A stretch of 64,000 bases of DNA from Pseudomonadota bacterium (GTDB lineage Bacteria > Pseudomonadota > Gammaproteobacteria > Burkholderiales > Burkholderiaceae_E), in contig JAKPAM010000076.1 of assembly GCA_029779435.1 (NCBI GenBank), positions 1 to 64,000 of the forward strand. Direction: 5' to 3'. The notes under the pieces were generated by a model that worked only from the letters and a program-made list of their open reading frames with translations, was not told the DNA's origin and did no database searches. Positions 59,456-64,000 of the stretch are shown here, piece by piece. The position numbers were made by a program, and so were the translations under genes. Within the stretch, counting starts at the first letter, position 1, and each line of letters opens with the position of its first letter.

Positions 59456-60322
59456 ATGACCGAGCCAGAACCTCTCGCCCTCGGTCCGCGCCTGGCCGTG
59501 GCCTGGCAATACCTGCTGCCCAAGCAGGCGCTGACCGTGTTCGCCGGCCACGTCGCCGGCGCGCGCGGCGGCCTCGCCACCACGTGGATCATCGAGCGCT
59601 TCATCCGCAAGTACGGCGTCGACATGAGCGAGGCGCTGGACCCCGATCCGCGCCACTACCCGACGTTCAACGAGTTCTTCACACGGGCGCTGCGCCCCGA
59701 CGCGCGCCCGGTCGCGGACGCGGCGATCGTCTGCCCGGTCGACGGCGCGATCAGCCAGTTCGGGTCGATCGAGCGCGACCAGATCTTCCAGGCCAAGGGC
59801 CATCGCTACTCGACACACGCGCTGGTCGGCGGCGACACGGCGCTGGCCGCCCGTTTCGACGACGGGCATTTCGCGACGGTGTACCTGAGCCCGCGCGACT
59901 ACCACCGCATCCACATGCCCTGCGATGGGCGGTTGCGACGGATGATCCACGTGCCGGGCGAACTGTTCTCGGTGAACCCGGCCACCGCGCGCGGCGTGCC
60001 GGGCCTGTTCGCGCGCAACGAACGCGTGGTCTGCGAGTTCGATTCGGTGCGCGGGCCGTTCGTGCTCGTGCTGGTCGGTGCGACGATCGTCGGCAGCATG
60101 GCGACGATCTGGCATGGTGTGGTCAACCCGCCGCGCGTACGGCGGCCGCGCGAATGGCGCTATGACGATCAATCGATCGTGCTGCGCAAGGGACAGGAGA
60201 TGGGGCGCTTCCTGCTGGGATCCACCGTCGTGATGCTGTTCCCGGCCGGCCCGATGCGGTTCGCGGCGGAGTGGGCGCCGGGTGGCGCCGTGCGGCTCGG
60301 CGAGGCGATGATCCGCGCCTGA
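59456..60322 (+). CDS. psd: Phosphatidylserine decarboxylase proenzyme
   Basis: A 288-residue membrane-associated proenzyme that makes phosphatidylethanolamine. The self-cleavage site LGST (in FLLGSTVVMLF, near residue 253) gives the pyruvoyl group on the serine. Other conserved parts: RHYPTFNEFFTRAL near 60, VCPVDGAISQFG, and SPRDYHRIHMP near 148 with the catalytic Asp/His. The ATG at 59456 is favoured over a TTG upstream. No strong ribosome site. Length and motifs match the E. coli-type enzyme. Confidence 0.93.
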   Translation: MTEPEPLALGPRLAVAWQYLLPKQALTVFAGHVAGARGGLATTWIIERFIRKYGVDMSEALDPDPRHYPTFNEFFTRALRPDARPVADAAIVCPVDGAISQFGSIERDQIFQAKGHRYSTHALVGGDTALAARFDDGHFATVYLSPRDYHRIHMPCDGRLRRMIHVPGELFSVNPATARGVPGLFARNERVVCEFDSVRGPFVLVLVGATIVGSMATIWHGVVNPPRVRRPREWRYDDQSIVLRKGQEMGRFLLGSTVVMLFPAGPMRFAAEWAPGGAVRLGEAMIRA

Positions 60323-60370
60323 AGGCCCCGGCCCCGGCGGCCGGAACGGCCCGGGTGCCAACCGCGCCCC

Positions 60371-60403
60371 AAAAGAAAAAGCCCGCGTCTCGCGACGCGG
60401 GCT
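60371..60403 (-). terminator. Rho-independent terminator of the small RNA
   Basis: Stem 60380-60389 with 60394-60403 (10 bp, TCGC loop), followed on the minus strand by TTTTTCTTTT. Strong intrinsic terminator for minus-strand transcripts; it could also stop read-through from the thioesterase gene. Confidence 0.85.
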
Positions 60404-60434
60404 AATCCACCAAAGGAGGAGGTGGAGGAGACAG
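60371..60434 (-). ncRNA. Small RNA with anti-Shine-Dalgarno loop
   Basis: A minus-strand transcription unit in the gap after psd. Promoter: TTGCGT (60468-60463), a 17-base spacer, then TATAGT (60445-60440). The RNA would start near 60434. It has a hairpin with CCACC/GGTGG arms whose nine-base loop is UCCUCCUUU (60420-60412), the same as the 3' tail of betaproteobacterial 16S rRNA, and a further CUCCUCC nearer the 5' end. It ends at a 10-bp terminator stem (AGCCCGCGTC/GACGCGGGCT) with a U-rich tail. About 64 bases. It resembles, from memory, the Rfam betaproteobacterial toxic small RNA family with anti-SD sequences. Confidence 0.75.
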
Positions 60435-60439
60435 TTCCC

Positions 60440-60468
60440 ACTATACAGAGGGGGTTGCTGCGACGCAA
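60440..60468 (-). promoter_or_regulatory. Sigma-70-like promoter of the small RNA
   Basis: TTGCGT at 60468-60463 and TATAGT at 60445-60440 with 17 bases between, read on the minus strand. Placement fits a start near 60434. The -35 and spacer contain a partial dyad (TTGC...GCAA) that could bind a regulator. Confidence 0.6.
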
Positions 60469-60606
60469 CATCCCCATGCTCCTCTTTTGTGTCGGATGCC
60501 ACAAACCGGCCTGCCGCCCGCCTGCCGCCACCGACCGTTCGTCGGCCGGCCGGGACGGACCCGCACCAGCACGGCCCAAAACCGGGCCGCCGGCCGCTTT
60601 TCGCGC

Positions 60607-61077
60607 CTATCGCGGCGTGGGCGGCTTGGACGACAGCACCTTCCAGGTCGAGGTCGCGAACGCGGCCAGCTCGCCCTCGCCGTCGTACAACCGCGATTCG
60701 AGGAAGCAGATGCTGTTGCCGCGCCGGATCAGACTGCCGACGGCCTTGACCGGCCCCTTGGTGATGGCGCGCACGTACTGCGTCTTCATCTCCAGCGTCG
60801 TGCCGCGCGACTGCAGGTGGTTCAGCAGATGTCCCATCGAGACGTCCATCGCCGTCGCGATGACGCCGCCATGCAGGCTGCCCTGCGGGTTGAACATGAA
60901 GTCGTGCGGTTCGAACGTCACTTCGCAACGCTCGTCGGCATAGGTCATCGCGAAGCCGAACAGCTTGGCCAGAAAGAAGCTGCCGAATTTCTGGTCGTGT
61001 TCATCGATGGCACGGCCGAACAACTGCTGGGCGGCGGCCACATCGACGGTCTTGCGGGGCTCGGTCATGTCGGACAT
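60607..61077 (-). CDS. PaaI-type hotdog-fold thioesterase
   Basis: A 156-residue cytosolic protein with the PaaI/YbgC-like hotdog motif GSLHGGVIATAMDVSMGHLL near residue 68 (His and Asp catalytic region), and a later beta-strand stretch KTQYVRAITKGPVKAVGSLI. Probably hydrolyses an acyl-CoA thioester. Start at 61077, with a second in-frame ATG at 61068; no strong ribosome site for either. It reads toward the small RNA, whose terminator could serve it as well. Divergent from gshA. Confidence 0.8.
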   Translation of the reverse strand: MSDMTEPRKTVDVAAAQQLFGRAIDEHDQKFGSFFLAKLFGFAMTYADERCEVTFEPHDFMFNPQGSLHGGVIATAMDVSMGHLLNHLQSRGTTLEMKTQYVRAITKGPVKAVGSLIRRGNSICFLESRLYDGEGELAAFATSTWKVLSSKPPTPR

Positions 61078-61311
61078 CGCATCAGGTCCAGGAATCGAAG
61101 AAGAAAAACAGGAGGACAATGTACCAAGGATCCATGCCAAGGATCGGAACCCGTTCCCTGACGGTTCGCGCCACGGCCCGGTAAGCCCTGCCGACGGCCC
61201 CGATGCGCATCGCCATCGCGGGGAGTCGGCGAGGCGGCTTCGACGGGGTCGCCAGCAACATCACGCGCGGTCTGTTATTTTTGCGGCCGGTCACGCTCGA
61301 GGAGGGCCTGA

Positions 61312-62859
61312 GTGCATCACCAGAACATCAGCGATCGCCTGCAAGCCCTTTCGCCCGCGCGTCTGCAGCGGATGATGCGCGGCATCGAGAAGGAAAGCCT
61401 GCGCGTCCGGCCCGACGGACAGCTCGCGCTCACCCCGCATCCGGCGGCCCTCGGCTCGGCTCTCACGCATCCGCACATCACGACGGATTTCAGCGAAGCG
61501 CAACTCGAATTCGTCACCGGCGCGCACACCAGCATCGACGCCTGCCTGCGCGAACTCGCGGACATCCATCGCTACACGTACGCGGTAATGGGCGCGCAGG
61601 CCGCCGATCCCTCCGCGTCCGAACGCCTGTGGGTGTCGAGCATGCCGTGCCGGCTTCCGGCCGAGAACGAGATTCCGCTGGGCCAATACGGCAGCTCCAA
61701 CGTCGGCCGCTCCAAGACCGTGTATCGCAGCGGCCTGTCGTACCGGTATGGCCGAAACATGCAGACGATCTCGGGCATCCACTACAACTGGTCGCTGCCC
61801 GGCCTGGGCAACGATGACTACTTCGGGTTGATCCGCAATTTCCGGCGCCACTCTTTCCTCTTGCTGCTGCTGTTCGGCGCGTCGCCGGCCGTCTGCTCGA
61901 GCTTCGTCGCGGGACGCGACCACCAGCTCGAATCGCTGGCCGGACGCTCGATGTACCTGCCGTACGCGACGTCGCTGCGCATGGGGCGGCTCGGCTACCA
62001 GAGCGATGCGCAGGCGAGCCTGAAGGCCAGCTTCAACAGCCTGGACAGCTACGGCGCATCGCTGCAGGACGCCTTGACGCGTCCTTACCCCGCTTATGAA
62101 GCGATCGGCGTGCGCGACCCCGATGGCGGTTACCGGCAACTCGCGACGACGCTGCTGCAAATCGAGAACGAGCTGTACGGCACGATCCGGCCCAAGCGCG
62201 TCACGCGCAGCGGCGAACGGCCGCTGCACGCGCTGCGCGAACGCGGCGTCGAATACGTCGAAGTGCGGCTGATGGACCTGAATCCGTTCGAACCGATCGG
62301 CATCGATGCGTTGACGGCCCGCGTGCTGGACGTGTTCCTGCTGTCGTGCCTGCTGCGCGACAGCCCGCCGGACACTCCCGACGAGGTGGCCGCGCTGGCG
62401 CGCAATCAGCACAAGGTCGCCGCGCGCGGACGCGAACCCGGGCTGCGGCTCGAATGCGATGGCCGCGAGGTCCCGCTGGCCGATTGGGCGGCCGAGATCA
62501 TCGCGCCCTTCGACGAGATCGCCGCGACGCTCGACGCGCTCGAGGGTGGCGAAGCCAGCCAGCGCGCCGTCGCGACGATTCGCGAGCGCCTCGCGCATCC
62601 CGAAACGCTGCCGTCGAGCCGTGTGCTGGCAGCGATGCGCGATGATTTCGACGGCTCGCATCTCGCCTTCATCAACGCGCGGTCCGAAGCGGCTCGCGCC
62701 GTGATGACGGCCGAGCCGCTGTCCGACGAGGCCCGCCGGCGCTTCGAAGCGATGGCGGCCGCTTCGCTCGAAGAGCAGCGGCGGATCGAAGCGGCCGATC
62801 GCGTGCCGTTCGAGGCATACCGGCAGCAGTTGCTCGCGCCCGGCAATCTGACGGTCTGA
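61312..62859 (+). CDS. gshA: Glutamate-cysteine ligase
   Basis: A 515-residue ATP-dependent enzyme that joins glutamate and cysteine, the first step of glutathione synthesis. It belongs to the gammaproteobacterial-type class: MMRGIEKESLRVRPDGQLA near residue 20, the FSEAQLEFVTGAHTS segment near 62, SGIHYNWSLPG near 155, and VEVRLMDLNPFEPIGIDALT near 315. The GTG at 61312 has GGAGG six bases upstream. Downstream it meets the Arg/Gly-rich gene head-on. gshB is not in the window. Confidence 0.92.
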   Translation: MHHQNISDRLQALSPARLQRMMRGIEKESLRVRPDGQLALTPHPAALGSALTHPHITTDFSEAQLEFVTGAHTSIDACLRELADIHRYTYAVMGAQAADPSASERLWVSSMPCRLPAENEIPLGQYGSSNVGRSKTVYRSGLSYRYGRNMQTISGIHYNWSLPGLGNDDYFGLIRNFRRHSFLLLLLFGASPAVCSSFVAGRDHQLESLAGRSMYLPYATSLRMGRLGYQSDAQASLKASFNSLDSYGASLQDALTRPYPAYEAIGVRDPDGGYRQLATTLLQIENELYGTIRPKRVTRSGERPLHALRERGVEYVEVRLMDLNPFEPIGIDALTARVLDVFLLSCLLRDSPPDTPDEVAALARNQHKVAARGREPGLRLECDGREVPLADWAAEIIAPFDEIAATLDALEGGEASQRAVATIRERLAHPETLPSSRVLAAMRDDFDGSHLAFINARSEAARAVMTAEPLSDEARRRFEAMAAASLEEQRRIEAADRVPFEAYRQQLLAPGNLTV

Positions 62860-62875
62860 ACGGCGGCCGGAACGA

Positions 62876-62892
62876 CGCTCCGAAAGGGAGCG
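62876..62892. terminator. Short hairpin between convergent genes
   Basis: CGCTCC and GGAGCG with loop GAAAG between the stops of gshA and the Arg/Gly-rich gene. It has no U-tract, so termination is only suggested by position. Confidence 0.35.
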
Positions 62893-62911
62893 CCGTCGCG
62901 GACGCGGGCGA

Positions 62912-64000
62912 TCAGCGTCCGGACTCGTCCTTGTTCGGGTCGTCGGTGCGCGCCGCCGACAGCGCGGCGCGCAGCTTGTCGCTCATCAACGAATTGCGGG
63001 GAAAGCTCGCACCGCGGCCGTCACGATTCCCGCGATCCGGGCCGCGATCCGGACGTCCCGGTCCACGGAAATCGCCCCGGCCGCGATCGCCGCCGCCGGG
63101 GCGACCCGCGCCCTGGCGATCCGCACCGTCGCGATCCTGACGCGGCCGTCCGTCGCCCTGTCGCGGCGCGCCCGCACCAGCGGCTTGCGGGCGTCCACCG
63201 CCCCCGGGTCCGCCCTCACGTCGTCCGGCGCCGGAAGGACCGGCGCGCTGGCCCTCAGGCCGTCCGCCGGGTCCGCGCGGACGATCCGTACGATGACCGC
63301 CCTCTTGCGCACGCGGGGGTCCGCCATCCCGCCGGCCGCCGCCGTGCGGCTGATCCCGCCCGCCATCGGAGCGCCGATCGGACGCCGCGCCCTGTCCGGG
63401 ACCTTGCCCCTGTCCCTGTCCTTGAGCCGGCCGCGGTCCCTGCCTCCGTCCTTGTCCCTGGCCTGCGCCTTGCGCCCTCGACGGATCGCGACCGGGGTCA
63501 CCACGGCCGTCGGCCCCTCTCGCGCCGTCCGGCCGGCCGCCGCGATCGCCGGGACGACCGCCATGCGGGCGGCCGCGACCATCACGCGGCCCGCGTTCAC
63601 GGGGGGCACCGCTGCGTGACGACGCGGCGCGTTCGACACGCTCCCGCGTCGGCCAGCGCCAGGCCGGTGCTTGTCCTTCCGCCCGCGCGCCCCGTTCGCG
63701 CTGGGCGCCGCCGCGCTGGGACGCGATGCGCTCGATCCGCTCGCGCGTCGGCCAACGCCAGGGCCGCATGTCGCCATCGCCCCGCGGCCCGCGTTCACGG
63801 CCGGCGGCTGCGGCACCGGGCGCCGGACGCCCTTCTGCCGGGCGCCCCTGCACCGCGCGCCCGCCCTGCGCGCCCGAAGCGCCCGCCCCGCCGACCGTGC
63901 CGGCCGACGCCGATGCCGCCTGCGCGTTCTGGCGGAATTCATCGGCGACGCGGATCTTGCCGGCGGCCGAGAACGTGGCCTGCGTCGCGCGCCGCTGCGG
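62912..64000 (-). CDS. Arg/Gly/Pro-rich protein, 5' end outside window
   Basis: The frame is open to the right edge, so the gene continues beyond the window. The first visible part (RRATQATFSAAGKIRVADEF) has ordinary composition; the rest is strongly enriched in Gly, Arg, Pro, Gln and Asp. Two copies of a WRWPTRERxER motif (MRPWRWPTRERIERIAS and AWRWPTRERVERAASSR) stand ahead of the low-complexity region. The C-terminal SLMSDKLRAALSAARTDDPN is ordinary again. Composition of this kind is common in RNA-binding tails. I do not recognise the N-terminal domain; a GTG at 63853 is inside the gene, not the start. Confidence 0.6.
   Translation of the reverse strand, partial: PQRRATQATFSAAGKIRVADEFRQNAQAASASAGTVGGAGASGAQGGRAVQGRPAEGRPAPGAAAAGRERGPRGDGDMRPWRWPTRERIERIASQRGGAQRERGARAEGQAPAWRWPTRERVERAASSRSGAPRERGPRDGRGRPHGGRPGDRGGRPDGARGADGRGDPGRDPSRAQGAGQGQGRRQGPRPAQGQGQGQGPGQGAASDRRSDGGRDQPHGGGRRDGGPPRAQEGGHRTDRPRGPGGRPEGQRAGPSGAGRREGGPGGGGRPQAAGAGAPRQGDGRPRQDRDGADRQGAGRPGGGDRGRGDFRGPGRPDRGPDRGNRDGRGASFPRNSLMSDKLRAALSAARTDDPNKDESGR

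Noticed and set aside
60422-60943. Plus-strand open frame with a strong AAGGAGG ahead of a GTG (starts MEETVPTIQRG)
   Set aside because: It runs antisense through the thioesterase gene, its composition becomes implausible, and the purine-rich start is the complement of the small RNA loop.
1-64000. CRISPR arrays, rRNA or tRNA genes, integrase/prophage genes
   Set aside because: None seen: no regularly spaced repeats, no rRNA or complete tRNA structure, no integrase or intact transposase gene.

Overview
The window is GC-rich, gene-dense chromosomal DNA, most likely from a betaproteobacterium of the order Burkholderiales. Three things suggest this: the codon and base use, the mix of genes (glutathione metabolism, a proteobacterial-type gshA, PanE/GstA/MDR paralogues, WbpABDE sugar genes), and a small RNA whose loop copies the betaproteobacterial 16S rRNA 3' tail. 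I cannot name a genus. No rRNA, tRNA, CRISPR array, intact insertion sequence or prophage was seen.

Layout. 1-7002: housekeeping and catabolic genes (topB cut by the left edge, a ChaC-like cyclotransferase, an AhpD/CMD-like protein, a glutathione transferase, an SMP-30 lactonase, an M20 amidohydrolase). 7061-39441: a large envelope or exopolysaccharide locus. It contains a WecA-type initiator, a Wzc-type tyrosine kinase/co-polymerase, wbpA-B-D-E for a 2,3-diacetamido-hexuronic acid, a NodB-like deacetylase, three GT4 glycosyltransferases, two Wzx flippases, one Wzy-like polymerase, a PIG-L deacetylase, a methyltransferase, an asparagine-synthase-like protein, a second aminotransferase, a PglC/WbaP-type initiator, a PHP tyrosine phosphatase, panE and an acyltransferase-3. 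39529-43912: an MscS-type channel with an upstream repeat-bearing lipoprotein gene. 44199-56777: a small HTH protein, two acyl-CoA dehydrogenases, an amidase, a quinone oxidoreductase, a DUF2855 protein, MATE and MFS transporters and a CYTH/CHAD protein. 56848-64000: an MDR reductase, gor, psd, an anti-Shine-Dalgarno small RNA, a thioesterase, gshA and an Arg/Gly-rich protein cut by the right edge.

The most interesting content is a family of four related exported proteins (A 19766-21064, B 22554-23858, C 23991-25610, D 34219-35922) embedded in the polysaccharide locus. I do not recognise the family. All four share the same conserved blocks and an apparent internal duplication, but they carry different export signals: Sec in A, Tat-like in B, lipoprotein in C and D. 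Gene B overlaps the polymerase gene by four bases. I infer that they bind, anchor or process the glycan made by this locus.

How the parts fit. WecA and/or the PglC-type enzyme prime undecaprenyl phosphate. WbpABDE and the other modifying enzymes supply sugars, the GT4 enzymes extend the unit, Wzx and Wzy flip and polymerise it, and Wzc with the PHP phosphatase controls chain length. A WbpI-type 2-epimerase and a Wza-type outer-membrane exporter are not in the window, so they must be elsewhere or absent.
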